From Spirochaetaceae bacterium (GTDB lineage: Bacteria > Spirochaetota > Spirochaetia > Treponematales > Rectinemataceae): DNA of 44,928 bases. The translations under genes were made by a program, and so were the position numbers. This document shows, one piece after another, positions 9,123 through 19,337 of this stretch. How positions within the stretch are numbered: the stretch's first letter is position 1; every line of letters starts with the position of its first letter. The DNA lies in the NCBI GenBank assembly GCA_025356015.1, contig JANXYO010000009.1, positions 1 through 44,928 of the forward strand. Direction: 5' to 3'. The notes under the pieces are model-generated. The model was given only the letters and a program-made list of their open reading frames with translations, had not been told where the DNA came from and did not search any database.

Positions 9123-10237
9123 GACGATCCTCCAAGTATGGTCTCGGCGACCATGGCGCCCATCGCGCGGGTGCCGAGCAGAAGCTCCCTCGCCCGACCC
9201 TCGACCGGGGCCCCAGGGCCTGGGGCGCTCCGCGTCGCGATGTCGGCGCAGCGGTAGCCGCGCTCGAGGACTAAGGCCACCGCCCCCTCTATTGCTAGGG
9301 CCCCGTCCTCGAGGCCGAGTGAGTGGCGCAACAGGAGGGCGGCCGATAGGATCGCGGCCAGGGGGTTGGCCCTGTCCATCCCGGCGATGTCGGGGGCCGA
9401 GCCGTGTATGGGCTCGTAGAGCCCCGGGCCATCGTCGCCGAGGCTCGCGCTCGCGAGCATGCCGATCGAGCCCGTGATCATGCTCGCCTCGTCGGAGAGG
9501 ATGTCGCCGAACATGTTGCTTGTGGCGATGACGTCGAACTGGCGCGGGTCGCGCACGAGCTGCATCGCGCAGTTGTCGACGTACATGAAGCTGAGCTCCA
9601 CGTCGCTTCGCTCCCTGCCCATCTGTGTCGCGACCTCGCGCCACAGACGGCTGGACTCGAGGACATTGGCCTTGTCGACCATGCAAAGCCGCCCTTTTCG
9701 GCGTCTCGCCGCGTCGAAGCCCACCTCGAGGAGGCGCTCGATCTCGTGTCGGGAATAGCGTTCGGTATCCCAGGCGTAGCGGCCGTCGGGGCTTCTGCCC
9801 CTGTCCCCGAAGTAGATGCCCCCCGTGAGCTCGCGGACGATGAGGATGTCGAAGCCGCCCTCGACGAGCTCGGGACGCAGGGGGCAGGCTCCGGCGAGCT
9901 GGGGGAACATGAGGGCGGGCCTGAGGTTGGCGTAGACCCCCAGGGCCGATCTGATGCCAAGGAGGCCGGCCTCGGGGCGCTTGGGACCCGGTAGGCCGTC
10001 CCACTTTGATCCCCCGACAGCGCCGAGGAGGACGGCGTGGCTCGCGCAGGCGGCCCTGATGGTCGCGGCGGGGAGGGGCTCCCCGCAGGCATCGATGGCC
10101 GCGCCGCCCATGAGGCATTCCTCGAACTCGAAGTCGAGCTCGAAGACCTTGGCGACCGCCTCTAGGCAGGTGACCGCCTCGCGGGTGACGTCGGGCCCTA
10201 TGCCGTCGCCGGGTATGGTGGCTATAAGGTATCGCAC
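9119..10237 (-). CDS. leuB: 3-isopropylmalate dehydrogenase
   Basis: NAD-dependent oxidative decarboxylation of 3-isopropylmalate in leucine synthesis; with citramalate-derived 3-methylmalate it also serves the isoleucine branch. 372 residues. The start is taken as GTG at 10237 ([17 protein letters not shown]), with AAGGGGG upstream, overlapping the leuD end by 16 bases. Motifs: [76 protein letters not shown] and [13 protein letters not shown]. Full length, no anomalies. Confidence 0.96.
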   Translation of the reverse strand: MRYLIATIPGDGIGPDVTREAVTCLEAVAKVFELDFEFEECLMGGAAIDACGEPLPAATIRAACASHAVLLGAVGGSKWDGLPGPKRPEAGLLGIRSALGVYANLRPALMFPQLAGACPLRPELVEGGFDILIVRELTGGIYFGDRGRSPDGRYAWDTERYSRHEIERLLEVGFDAARRRKGRLCMVDKANVLESSRLWREVATQMGRERSDVELSFMYVDNCAMQLVRDPRQFDVIATSNMFGDILSDEASMITGSIGMLASASLGDDGPGLYEPIHGSAPDIAGMDRANPLAAILSAALLLRHSLGLEDGALAIEGAVALVLERGYRCADIATRSAPGPGAPVEGRARELLLGTRAMGAMVAETILGGSS

Positions 10238-10773
10238 AAGGCCCCCTTTCGCATCCACGGGATCCCGCGCTCTGCGGCCATCGCAGGCCTGCGGGCCCTG
10301 GTGTACTCGATGAGGCCGCCGGCGGCGACTATCTCTCGGATGAAGGGGGGCAGGCCTGCGGCCCTGTGCTCGCAGCCCCTCGTGAGGTTGCGGATCGAGC
10401 CTGAGCCCAGATCGATCTCGAGGAGCTCGCCCTTCGACGCGGCCTCGGCCGCCTCGGGGCATTCGAGGAGGGGAAGGCCGATGTTCACGGCGTTGCGGAA
10501 GAAGATCCGGGCGAAGCTCGATGCGACGACGCAGGATACGCCAGAGGCCTTGAGGGCGAGGGGAGCGTGCTCCCTTGACGAGCCGCAGCCGAAGTTGGCG
10601 AGGGCGACGACAAAGTCGCCGGGGCGCACGCTCGTGGCGAAACCGGGGTCGAGGTCCTCCATGCAGTGCCGGGCGAGGTGGGCGCTCTCTGAGGAGCTCA
10701 GATAGCGGGCCGGGATGATGACGTCGGTGTCGACATTGTCGGCGTACTTGAAGACCCTTCCCTTGATGCTCAT
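10222..10773 (-). CDS. leuD: 3-isopropylmalate dehydratase, small subunit
   Basis: Swivelling-domain subunit of isopropylmalate isomerase, partner of LeuC. 183 residues, of the shorter archaeal/thermophile-like class. Characteristic segments are [14 protein letters not shown] near the N terminus and [45 protein letters not shown]. The ATG overlaps the leuC stop (ATGA). The same LeuCD pair probably also processes citramalate, since cimA is in the same operon. Confidence 0.95.
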   Translation of the reverse strand: MSIKGRVFKYADNVDTDVIIPARYLSSSESAHLARHCMEDLDPGFATSVRPGDFVVALANFGCGSSREHAPLALKASGVSCVVASSFARIFFRNAVNIGLPLLECPEAAEAASKGELLEIDLGSGSIRNLTRGCEHRAAGLPPFIREIVAAGGLIEYTRARRPAMAAERGIPWMRKGALCDTL

Positions 10774-12077
10774 GCTTTCTCCTTGTTCGCGCGCGTGCGC
10801 GCGGGGGCGGGGAATATGTCGGACGGATCGACCAGCCTGCCGGCAACGGCCGCCGCCGCGGCGACAGCCGGGCTCGCGAGATAGACCTCGGACTCGGGGC
10901 TGCCCATCCTTCCCACGAAGTTGCGGTTGGTCGTGGCCACGGCCCTCTCGCCCTTCGCGAGGATGCCCATGTGGCCACCCAGGCAGGGTCCGCAGGTCGA
11001 TGTGGAGACGACGGCGCCGGCCTCGATGAAGGCCTCGATGAGGCCCTCGCGGAGGGCCTGGAGGTAGATCTTCTGCGTTGCGGGGAAGACTATGCAGCGC
11101 ATGCCCTTAGCCACCTTCCTGCCGCGCAGGATCGAGGCGGCCACGCGGAGGTCCTCGATCCTCCCGTTCGTGCATGAGCCTATGACGGCCTGGTCCACGC
11201 TCACGTTCCCCGCGCGCGAGACTGCCCTGGTGTTCGAGGGCAGGTGGGGGAAGGCGACCGTGGGCTCGAGCGAGGAGAGGTCGATCGCGACTGTCCTCGA
11301 GTAGGCCGCGCCAGGGTCCGCCGAATACTCGCGGTATGCGCGGCCGGAGACCGAGGCAGCCCATTCCCGGGTCAGCGCGTCGACGGGGAAGATGCCGTTC
11401 TTGGCTCCAGCCTCGATGGCCATGTTGGCGATCGTGAAACGCTCATCCATGGACAGGGTCGGGCAACCTTGGCCCGCGAACTCCAGCGATTCGTAGAGGG
11501 CGCCGTCGACCCCGAGGATGCCGATGAGGTGGAGGACCAGGTCCTTGCCTGAGGTCCAGCCCGAGAGGGCGCCCGAGAGCTCGACGCGGATGGCCTTGGG
11601 AACCTTGAACCAGGCCAGGCCAGAGGCCATGGCCGCGGCCATGTCGGTCGAGCCCACGCCGGTGGAGAAGGCCCCGACGGCCCCGTAGGTACAGGTGTGG
11701 CTGTCGGCACCGATGACGAGCTCTCCGGGAAGGACGAGGCCCTTCTCGGGTATCAGGGCGTGCTCTATGCCCATCTCGCCGATCTCGAAGTAGTGCTCGA
11801 TGCCCATGGAGCGGGCGAAGTCGCGCATCGTCTTGCACTGCTCGGCCGAGGCGATGTCCTTGTTCGGCGCGAAGTGGTCGGGCACGAGGGCGATGCGCTT
11901 CCTGTCGAAGACGCCTTGGGCTCCGATCTTTTCGAACTCCCTGATGGCGACGGGCGCTGTGATGTCGTTCCCGAGGACGAGGTCGACCCTCGCCTCGACG
12001 AGCTCGCCCGCCTCGACGGCTTCCGCTCCCGTGTGGGCGGCGATGATCTTCTGCGTCATTGTCATTGGCATTTCCAT
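10770..12077 (-). CDS. leuC: 3-isopropylmalate dehydratase, large subunit
   Basis: Aconitase-superfamily [4Fe-4S] subunit that isomerises 2- to 3-isopropylmalate (and likely citramalate to 3-methylmalate). 435 residues, matching the shorter ~420-residue class rather than the ~466-residue E. coli type. The three cluster cysteines are in GSCTNGR and [31 protein letters not shown] is also conserved. The N-terminal [17 protein letters not shown] contains three methionines, so the exact start is uncertain by a few residues. It lies 6 bp downstream of cimA. Confidence 0.95.
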   Translation of the reverse strand: MEMPMTMTQKIIAAHTGAEAVEAGELVEARVDLVLGNDITAPVAIREFEKIGAQGVFDRKRIALVPDHFAPNKDIASAEQCKTMRDFARSMGIEHYFEIGEMGIEHALIPEKGLVLPGELVIGADSHTCTYGAVGAFSTGVGSTDMAAAMASGLAWFKVPKAIRVELSGALSGWTSGKDLVLHLIGILGVDGALYESLEFAGQGCPTLSMDERFTIANMAIEAGAKNGIFPVDALTREWAASVSGRAYREYSADPGAAYSRTVAIDLSSLEPTVAFPHLPSNTRAVSRAGNVSVDQAVIGSCTNGRIEDLRVAASILRGRKVAKGMRCIVFPATQKIYLQALREGLIEAFIEAGAVVSTSTCGPCLGGHMGILAKGERAVATTNRNFVGRMGSPESEVYLASPAVAAAAAVAGRLVDPSDIFPAPARTRANKEKA

Positions 12078-12083
12078 ACTCCT

Positions 12084-13679
12084 CTAGAGGTAGGCCCTGT
12101 ATCGCCTTTCTATGTCCTTGATCAGCTTGTACTCGATGGAGTCGACGAGGGCGATCCAGCTCGCCTCGATGATGTCGGCCGAGACCCCGACCGTGGTCCA
12201 GGCGTCGCAGGAGTCGGCGCTCTCGATGAGGACGCGAACCAGGGCCGCGGTCGCGCTCGAGCCGTCGATGACGCGGACCTTGTAGTCCGTGAGCCTCATC
12301 TCGGCGAGGTTGGGGTAGAAGCGCTCGAGGGCCCTGCGAAGGGCCAAGTCGAGGGCGTTGATCGGCCCGTCCCCCTCGGCCGCGCTTATCTCGGCCACAT
12401 CGTCGACGGCGATCTTCACGAGGGCCGTCGCGCAACGCGTCCTGTCCCTCGCGGGCTGCTCGCCTATGGTCCGGTAGTGCCCCAGCTCGAAGAAGGGCTT
12501 GTACTTGCCCGCCGCCTTCCTCATGAGGAGCTCGAGACTGGCGTCTGCCCCCTCGAACTGGTAGCCGGCGCGCTCGAGCTCTTTCAAGCGGGCCAATACC
12601 TTCCCCACCAGGGGAGAGTCCTTGGTGGCCTGTGGCTCGACGCGTCTGACCAGCTCGAGGACGACAGCCCTGCCCCCCACCTCCGAGGCGAGGAAGCGCC
12701 TTTCGTTGCCCACGGCCTGGGGAGGGACGTGCTCGAAGGAGAGTGGGGTCTTGGCCACGGCGTCGACATGCATGCCGGCCTTGTGGGCGAAGGCCTTGAG
12801 GCCCACGTAGGGCATGCCCTCGTCGAACCAGACGTTCGCGATCTCGGCGACCCTCCTCGCCGCGCGGGAGAGCCGGGGGAGGGAATCCTCGCAGAGGCAG
12901 ATCCTGCCCATCTTGAGGCTCAGGTTGGCGACTATCGTGGCGAGGTTCGCGTTGCCGCAGCGCTCGCCGAAGCCCACGAGAGTTCCCTGGACATGGAGGG
13001 CTCCGGCCTCGACGGCGGCCAGGCTATTGGCCACGGCCAGGCCTGAGTCATTGTGGGCGTGGATGCCCAGGGGGGATGAGAGCTCCCGCGCGGCCTGGGC
13101 AGTGGCCAGGCCGATGGTGGAGGGGAGGCTTCCCCCGTTGGTGTCGCAGAGCACGAGGCATTCGGCCCCGCCGTCCATCGCCGCGCGCAGGGTTTTCAGC
13201 GCGTAGCCTGAGTCGGCGGCCCAGCCGTCGAAGAAATGCTCGGCGTCGTAGATGACCCTGCGGCCGGCTGCCTTCAGGAAGGCCACCGAGTCGCGGATCA
13301 TGCCGAGGTTCTCCTCAAGTCCAACCCTCAAGACCTGGCGGACGTGGAGGTCCCAGCTCTTGCCGAAGACCACGACGGTCTCGGTGCCTGCGGCAAGGAG
13401 ACTCGCGAGGCCCTCGTCATCACAGGCGGCGACGCCCTTGCGCGTCGTGGGCCCGAAGGCGGCTATCCTCGAGCGCGAGAGCTTGAGGGAGAGGCTCTCC
13501 TTGAAGAACTCGAGGTCCTTCGGGTTCGAGCCGGGGTTGCCCGCCTCGATGAGGTCGACTCCCAGCTCGTCGAGGGCCTGGACTATGCCCAGCTTGTCCG
13601 TGACCGAGAAGCTGATGCCCTCGCCCTGGGCCCCGTCGCGCAGGGTCGAGTCGAGTATCGCGACGCGCTCCACCTTCAT
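12084..13679 (-). CDS. cimA: (R)-citramalate synthase
   Basis: DRE-TIM metallolyase that condenses acetyl-CoA with pyruvate, giving 2-oxobutyrate for isoleucine without threonine deaminase. 531 residues. The N-terminal [42 protein letters not shown] motif, the [41 protein letters not shown] segment and [10 protein letters not shown] match the long CimA/LeuA2 group. A C-terminal LeuA-dimer domain follows (about residues 395-531), expected to bind isoleucine. It is clearly distinct from the adjacent leuA, so both condensation enzymes are present. The ATG overlaps the leuA stop (ATGA). Confidence 0.9.
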   Translation of the reverse strand: MKVERVAILDSTLRDGAQGEGISFSVTDKLGIVQALDELGVDLIEAGNPGSNPKDLEFFKESLSLKLSRSRIAAFGPTTRKGVAACDDEGLASLLAAGTETVVVFGKSWDLHVRQVLRVGLEENLGMIRDSVAFLKAAGRRVIYDAEHFFDGWAADSGYALKTLRAAMDGGAECLVLCDTNGGSLPSTIGLATAQAARELSSPLGIHAHNDSGLAVANSLAAVEAGALHVQGTLVGFGERCGNANLATIVANLSLKMGRICLCEDSLPRLSRAARRVAEIANVWFDEGMPYVGLKAFAHKAGMHVDAVAKTPLSFEHVPPQAVGNERRFLASEVGGRAVVLELVRRVEPQATKDSPLVGKVLARLKELERAGYQFEGADASLELLMRKAAGKYKPFFELGHYRTIGEQPARDRTRCATALVKIAVDDVAEISAAEGDGPINALDLALRRALERFYPNLAEMRLTDYKVRVIDGSSATAALVRVLIESADSCDAWTTVGVSADIIEASWIALVDSIEYKLIKDIERRYRAYL

Positions 13680-15196
13680 GCCCCCTTTGTCTCATGCACC
13701 ATGGCGTTGATCGCGGCGATATAGGCCTTGATGCTGGCCTCGATGACGTCGGTGGAGAGGCCCCGTCCGTTGTAGGACCGCCCCTCCGAGGCCACCCTCA
13801 CCCTTGCCTCGCCCTGGGCGTCCTTGCCACCCGTGACCGAGCTCAAGGAGAAGTCCTCGAGGACAAGCCGGGCGCCGACTATCTTGTCGATGGCCTTGAA
13901 GCTGGCGTCGATGGGTCCGTCGCCCACTGCGACCCGCTCGGCCTGGCCTCCCTCCTTGAGGGCGAGGCGCACCGTGCTGGTCGAGGCTATGCTGTTGCCC
14001 GAGTTGATGACAAAGCGGTCGAGGCGGAAGCTCTCTGGCGGTTGGACGGCCCTGCCCATGACGAGGGCCTCGATGTCCCGGTCAGCCACTGTCTTCTTGC
14101 GGTCGGCAAGCTCCTTGAACTCCTCGAAGAGGATGGCGGCCTGGCCCTCGTCGGGCAGGATTCCGAGCTGGCCAAGACGCTCCATGAAGGCGTGCCGCCC
14201 CGAGTGCTTGCCGAGGACCATGCGGTTGCGGGGCAGGCCGATCGACTCGGGCGTCATGATCTCGTAGGTGGCCCGGTTCGCGAGCACACCGTGCTGGTGG
14301 ATGCCCGCCTCGTGGGCGAAGGCGTTGTCCCCGACGACGGCCTTGTTCGCCTGGACCTTCATGCCGGTGACCGAGGACACGAGACGCGAGGTCGGGTAGA
14401 TCTGGGCGAGGTCGAGGCCGACCGTGGCGTGGTAGTGCTCGCACCTGGTCTTCAGGGCCATCACTATCTCCTCGAGGGCCGCGTTGCCTGCCCTCTCCCC
14501 GAGGCCGTTGACAGTGCACTCCACCTGCTGGGCCCCGGCCCCTATGGCGGCGAGGGTGTTGGCCACGGCGAGGCCGAGGTCGTTGTGGCAGTGGACCGAG
14601 AGGGTGGCGCGGCCGATGTTGGGCACGACCTGGGCTATGAAGCTGACGAGCTCGGCGAACTCGGCCGGCACCGCGTAGCCCACCGTGTCGGGGATGTTGA
14701 CCGTGGTGGCCCCGGCCTCGATGGCGGCCTCGATGACCCTGGCCAGGAAGGCGGGCTCGGAGCGCGAGGCGTCCTCGGCCGAGAACTCGACGTCCTGGCA
14801 GTACTGCTTCGCGTAGCGCACCATCGAGGCGGCCTGGGCGAGGACCTCGTCCGGCCTCATCCTGAGCTTGTGCTCCATGTGTATGGCCGAGGTTGCCAGG
14901 AAGGTGTGGATCCGCGGGCGCTCGGCCTCCTTCACCGCCTCCCAGGCCGCGTCGATGTCCTTGGGCAGGGCGCGGGCGAGGCTCGCCACGACGGGACCGC
15001 GCACCGTCCTTGCGATCTCACGCACCGAGGCGAAGTCCCCCGGGCTCGCGGCGGCGAAACCCGCCTCGATCACGTCGACCCCGAGGCGGCCGAGCTGGCG
15101 GGCCACCTCGAGCTTCTCCTCGAGGTTCATGCTGCATCCGGGAGCCTGCTCCCCGTCCCTGAGCGTCGTATCGAAAATGGCGATTGTGCGCGACAT
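13676..15196 (-). CDS. leuA: 2-isopropylmalate synthase
   Basis: First committed step to leucine: acetyl-CoA plus 2-oxoisovalerate to 2-isopropylmalate. 506 residues from the ATG at 15196 ([20 protein letters not shown]). The catalytic TIM barrel has [58 protein letters not shown] and [11 protein letters not shown]. The C-terminal allosteric domain carries [15 protein letters not shown] and the [15 protein letters not shown] regulatory motif, so leucine feedback inhibition is expected. The reading frame stays open upstream of this ATG, but that part is antisense-like and overlaps ilvC. Confidence 0.96.
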   Translation of the reverse strand: MSRTIAIFDTTLRDGEQAPGCSMNLEEKLEVARQLGRLGVDVIEAGFAAASPGDFASVREIARTVRGPVVASLARALPKDIDAAWEAVKEAERPRIHTFLATSAIHMEHKLRMRPDEVLAQAASMVRYAKQYCQDVEFSAEDASRSEPAFLARVIEAAIEAGATTVNIPDTVGYAVPAEFAELVSFIAQVVPNIGRATLSVHCHNDLGLAVANTLAAIGAGAQQVECTVNGLGERAGNAALEEIVMALKTRCEHYHATVGLDLAQIYPTSRLVSSVTGMKVQANKAVVGDNAFAHEAGIHQHGVLANRATYEIMTPESIGLPRNRMVLGKHSGRHAFMERLGQLGILPDEGQAAILFEEFKELADRKKTVADRDIEALVMGRAVQPPESFRLDRFVINSGNSIASTSTVRLALKEGGQAERVAVGDGPIDASFKAIDKIVGARLVLEDFSLSSVTGGKDAQGEARVRVASEGRSYNGRGLSTDVIEASIKAYIAAINAMVHETKGA

Positions 15197-15225
15197 CTTT
15201 TTTAACCCTCCCCCTGTCCGGCTCT

Positions 15226-16221
<996 letters not shown>

Positions 16222-16286
16222 ATGACTATTCCTCCTCCCTGGTGATCCTTTTAGATGGATCTCCGGGTGTATCGATTTGAGGTTGC

Positions 16287-16321
16287 GCCGCCTTCGCCCC
16301 TTGGTCGGGTGCGAAGGCGGC
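16287..16321 (-). promoter_or_regulatory. Strong intercistronic hairpin overlapping the ilvN stop codon
   Basis: A perfect 11-bp stem (16287-16297 with 16311-16321, arms GCCGCCTTCGC and GCGAAGGCGGC) encloses a 13-base loop that can add a CCC/GGG extension. It begins on the last base of the ilvN stop codon and lies 66 bp before ilvC. No T-tract follows in the transcribed (minus) direction, so an mRNA processing or stability element, or partial attenuation, is more likely than a full terminator. Confidence 0.6.
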
Positions 16322-16830
16322 TAAATAAGGGAGAGGATGAGGGGGAGGGAGACGGGACCGCGCTCGAGCGCGGAGAGACCGGTGCGCGCGAGCTCGCGGA
16401 TGCCATAGGGCTTGAGCAGGGCGATGAGGGAATCTACCTTGTTCTGGTCGCCGGTGATCTCGAGGGTGAGGCACTCGGCGCAGACATCGACGACGCGGGC
16501 GCGGAAGATGTCGGCGATCTGGATGACGCCGGAGCGGCTCTCCTGGGTGGCATCGACCTTGATGAGGGCGAGCTCGCGCAGGACGCTCGAGTCGGGATCG
16601 AGGCGGCGCACCGCGGCGACCTCGACGAGCTTCTCGAGCTGCTTCTGGATCTGTTCGAGGATGGCGTCATCGCCCCTGACGGCGATGGTCATGCGGGAGA
16701 GGGAAGGGTCTTCGGTCTCGCCGACCGTGAGACTCTCGATGTTGTAGCCGCGCCGGCTGAACAGCCCTGCCACCCGGCTGAGCACGCCGGCGTGGTTTTG
16801 GACAAGAGCCGAAAGCACGAAGCGGTCCAT
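16321..16830 (-). CDS. ilvN: Acetolactate synthase, regulatory subunit
   Basis: 169-residue small subunit that gives acetolactate synthase valine sensitivity and full activity. An N-terminal ACT domain (residues 1-75: LSALVQNHAGVLSRVAGLFSRRGYNIESLTVGETEDPSLSRMTI) is followed by the ALS_ss C-terminal domain with IFRARVVDVCAECLTLEITGDQNKVDSLIALLKPYGIRELARTG. It is first in a nine-gene operon while its catalytic partner ilvB is last, an unusual split since ilvB and ilvN are normally adjacent. Confidence 0.95.
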   Translation of the reverse strand: MDRFVLSALVQNHAGVLSRVAGLFSRRGYNIESLTVGETEDPSLSRMTIAVRGDDAILEQIQKQLEKLVEVAAVRRLDPDSSVLRELALIKVDATQESRSGVIQIADIFRARVVDVCAECLTLEITGDQNKVDSLIALLKPYGIRELARTGLSALERGPVSLPLILSLI

Positions 16831-16840
16831 CGTGAAGTCC

Positions 16841-16910
16841 CCGTTCCCCTTTGCGGACGCTTCTCCAGAGAGGAACGGCCGCTTGTTGACGGAACCCTAT
16901 CCCATGTCAA
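16841..16910 (-). promoter_or_regulatory. Leader region of the ilv-leu operon with candidate -35 and SD-masking hairpin
   Basis: On the minus strand a perfect TTGACA (16910-16905) lies about 75 bases before ilvN; no convincing -10 hexamer follows at 16-18 bp. Within the leader, CCGTTCC (minus 16878-16872) can pair with GGAACGG (minus 16847-16841), masking the GGGGA-type ribosome-binding region of ilvN. I searched for a Leu/Ile/Val-rich leader ORF and found none. Confidence 0.3.
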
Positions 16911-17047
16911 AACCCTTGTAAAGTCCTTTTCTCGCCGAATCTGGCGATTCTATGCAGAAAAACACCGATCCGGCGGGGTTTTTCGTTCCGATGGGGAGAA
17001 ACGAGCCGTTGACCCGGATTTGGGCATTGTGTATCGTCCTCCCTGGC

Positions 17048-18325
17048 ATGAAGAAATCCCTCGGCCGTTCAGCCATTGGTGGCTCGATCACCGCGCCCCC
17101 ATCGAAGAGCTCGATGCAGAGGGCGATCGCATGCGCCAGCCTCGCCCATGGCGAATCCCTTCTCTCCAATCCTAGCGACTCCGCCGACTGCCGGGCTGCC
17201 CTTGGCGTGGCTGCGGGTCTTGGGGCCGCCCTTGGGCAGCGAGGTGGGAGGCTCTCGATCAGGGGGGCGAGACGCAAGGTGGCCGACGCGGTATCGGATT
17301 CCGCACCGAGGATCCTCTCCTGCGGCGAATCAGGGCTCTGCATGAGGATGTTCAGCCCCATCGCCGCCCTCTTCCCCGGAGAGACCCTCCTCGAGGCCGA
17401 AGGCTCCCTGAGGAAGCGGCCGCTTGCCATGCTCGATGGCGCCCTCGAAGCCCTTGGCGCATCCTGCAGGAGCACCGGGGGATTTGCCCCGGTCTCGGTG
17501 CGCGGCCCCCTGCACGGAGGCGTGGCCAGTGTCGACGGCAGTGAGAGCTCGCAGTTCATCACCGGACTACTCATCGCCCTCGCGGCGGCCGAGGGGGACT
17601 CGCGCATCCAGGTCGAGGGAATGGTCTCGGGCGGCTACGTCGAGCTCACGATCGACACGATGCGAGCTTTCGGTGTCGAGGTCGGGCGTCCATCGGGCTC
17701 GTCCTTCACGGTCGCCGGGGGCCAGGTCTACAAGCCAGCCGGGTTCGAGGTCGAGGGGGACTGGAGCGGGGCGGCCTTCCTCGTCGTCGCCGCCTCGATA
17801 GCCGCCGACAGGGCCCCGCTTCGCATCGCTGGTCTCAGGCTCAGGTCCTCCCAGCCCGACCTTGCTATCCTCGAGGCGGCCCGGGCGGCTGGCGCGAGCA
17901 TCCAGAGGGGAGTGGACTGGGTCGAGGTGGGCCGCTCGAGGCTCGATGCCTTCTCCTTCGACGCCACAGACTGTCCCGACCTCTTCCCGCCCCTGGTCGC
18001 CCTCGCCGCTGTCTGCGAGGGCGAGAGCGTCCTCCGTGGCGCCCGAAGGCTCCGGGCCAAGGAGAGCGACAGGGCCACTGCCCTCGCAGAGGCCTTCGGC
18101 CGGCTCGGAGCCTTGGTGAGGGTCGAGGGAGACCTCATGATGATCACCGGGAGGCCAAGGCTCGAAGCCTGTCCCATCGACTCCCACGGCGACCACAGGA
18201 TCGCGATGGCCGCGGCGGTGGCCGCCCTCGCCGCCGAGGGCAGGGTAGAGATCGAGGGTGCTGAATGCGTCGCGAAATCCTGGCCCCACTTCTTCGAGGA
18301 TCTCGACGGGCTGCGACGGCCCTAG
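17048..18325 (+). CDS. aroA: 3-phosphoshikimate 1-carboxyvinyltransferase (EPSP synthase)
   Basis: Sixth step of the shikimate pathway: shikimate-3-phosphate plus PEP to EPSP. 425 residues from the ATG at 17048 (MKKSLGRSAIGGSITAPPSKSS). Motifs: PPSKSSMQRAIACASLAHG, GESGLCMRMFSPIAALFPGETLLEA followed by RKRPLAMLDGALEALGA, SSQFITGLLIAL, CPDLFPPLVALAAV, LRAKESDRATALAEAFGRLGA and DHRIAMAAAVAALAA. The ESGLCMR form resembles archaeal/Bacteroidetes-like enzymes rather than the E. coli GNAGTAMR form. No clear Shine-Dalgarno sequence is seen. It is a single-gene unit divergent from ilvN. Confidence 0.95.
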   Translation: MKKSLGRSAIGGSITAPPSKSSMQRAIACASLAHGESLLSNPSDSADCRAALGVAAGLGAALGQRGGRLSIRGARRKVADAVSDSAPRILSCGESGLCMRMFSPIAALFPGETLLEAEGSLRKRPLAMLDGALEALGASCRSTGGFAPVSVRGPLHGGVASVDGSESSQFITGLLIALAAAEGDSRIQVEGMVSGGYVELTIDTMRAFGVEVGRPSGSSFTVAGGQVYKPAGFEVEGDWSGAAFLVVAASIAADRAPLRIAGLRLRSSQPDLAILEAARAAGASIQRGVDWVEVGRSRLDAFSFDATDCPDLFPPLVALAAVCEGESVLRGARRLRAKESDRATALAEAFGRLGALVRVEGDLMMITGRPRLEACPIDSHGDHRIAMAAAVAALAAEGRVEIEGAECVAKSWPHFFEDLDGLRRP

Positions 18326-18443
18326 GGCTCCTGTGGGCCTTGGCGCCAGGCCAGGTCCGAATATCGGCTGCACATCAATCATCGTGATGCTCCCGTACCC
18401 CGTCTCATCCCCACTCCAGCCTTAAGGGGGCGCGGAAAGGCCC

Positions 18444-18499
18444 TTGACTATTGGCGCTCCTGTGTTAATATATAGGACAGCATCCCGCAATGTGGGACA
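18444..18499 (+). promoter_or_regulatory. Promoter and IclR-type operator A (iclR-aldehyde dehydrogenase)
   Basis: TTGACT (18444-18449), a 16-bp spacer, TAATAT (18466-18471), one base, then the 27-bp site 18473-18499: TAGGAC-AGC-ATCCC-GCAATGT-GGGAC-A. The site covers the expected transcription start, so bound protein would repress. It shares sequence and exact spacing with sites at 22522-22548, 29678-29704 and 32660-32686. The position upstream of the regulator gene implies autoregulation. Confidence 0.8.
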
Positions 18500-18517
18500 A
18501 AAAAGGAAGATACTCGC

Positions 18518-19297
18518 ATGGCATCCGGGGAGATACAGATCCTTTCGCGAGCGATAGCCGTCCTTGACTGCTTCAGCTCGACCCAGCCACAGCTCGGGGT
18601 CAGGGAGATTGCCAGACAGCTGGACATGTCGGCGAGCACGGTGGGCAGGCTCCTTGCCGCCCTCCATTCCGCAGGCATCCTGAACCAGGACGCCGCGACC
18701 CGACTCTACCGCATGGGTCCAAAGGTGATGGCCTGGAGCTCCATCTACACGCGGGCCCTCGACGTGCGCGAGAGCGCCCGCCCGATGCTGGAGGAGATGC
18801 ACAGGCTCACAAATGAGACGGTGAGCCTTTACTCCCTCGAGCGGATGGAGCGGGTCTGCGTGGACTGCATAGAGAGCTCCGAGATCGTCCGCGTCGTCCT
18901 TCGCGTCGGCGAGCGCATGCCTCTGCACGCCGGCTCCTCCGGCAAGATACTGCTTGCCTACATGCCCCCCCTTGAGATCGAGAAGGTCCTCTCGGGCAGC
19001 CTCGAGAAGATGACGGCGAACACCATCACGAGCCGCAAGAACCTGCTCAAGGAGCTCGAGACCATCCGGGCCCGGGGATATGCGACAAGCTTCGGGGAAA
19101 GGTTCAACGAGGTGATTGGCCTCGCCGCCCCCATCTTCAACGCCACGGGCAAGGTGGTCGCGGCCCTCAACGTGGCGGGCCCCAAGAACCGCTTCACCGA
19201 GGCCCATGTGGGGAAATTCGCCCCGAGGATCATCGAGCTGGCCAATCGGGTCTCGCACGCCCTCGGCTATCCAGGGAAAGGCCCGCTGGGACCTTAG
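18518..19297 (+). CDS. IclR-family transcriptional regulator, likely master of the local catabolic regulon
   Basis: 259 residues. An N-terminal winged HTH (about 8-70, with QLGVREIARQLDMSASTVGRLLAALHSAGIL) is followed by the IclR effector domain (about 80-250), including MPLHAGSSGKILLAY, ARGYATSFGERFNEVIGLAAPIFNATGKVVAALNVAGP and the closing helix. IclR proteins bind small organic acids and usually repress catabolic genes from palindromic sites near the promoter. The gene has its own copy of the 27-bp operator that also precedes three other units nearby, so it is the obvious candidate regulator of all four. Effector unknown. Co-transcribed with the downstream aldehyde dehydrogenase (40-bp gap). 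Confidence 0.9.
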   Translation: MASGEIQILSRAIAVLDCFSSTQPQLGVREIARQLDMSASTVGRLLAALHSAGILNQDAATRLYRMGPKVMAWSSIYTRALDVRESARPMLEEMHRLTNETVSLYSLERMERVCVDCIESSEIVRVVLRVGERMPLHAGSSGKILLAYMPPLEIEKVLSGSLEKMTANTITSRKNLLKELETIRARGYATSFGERFNEVIGLAAPIFNATGKVVAALNVAGPKNRFTEAHVGKFAPRIIELANRVSHALGYPGKGPLGP

Positions 19298-19337
19298 TCA
19301 TCTAGCACACAACCGGATCTCAAGGAGGGATTTGAAT

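Noticed and set aside
16831-17047. Branched-chain leader peptide upstream of ilvN
   Set aside because: The short minus-strand ORF there has no run of Leu, Ile or Val codons, and little space remains after the only -35-like hexamer.
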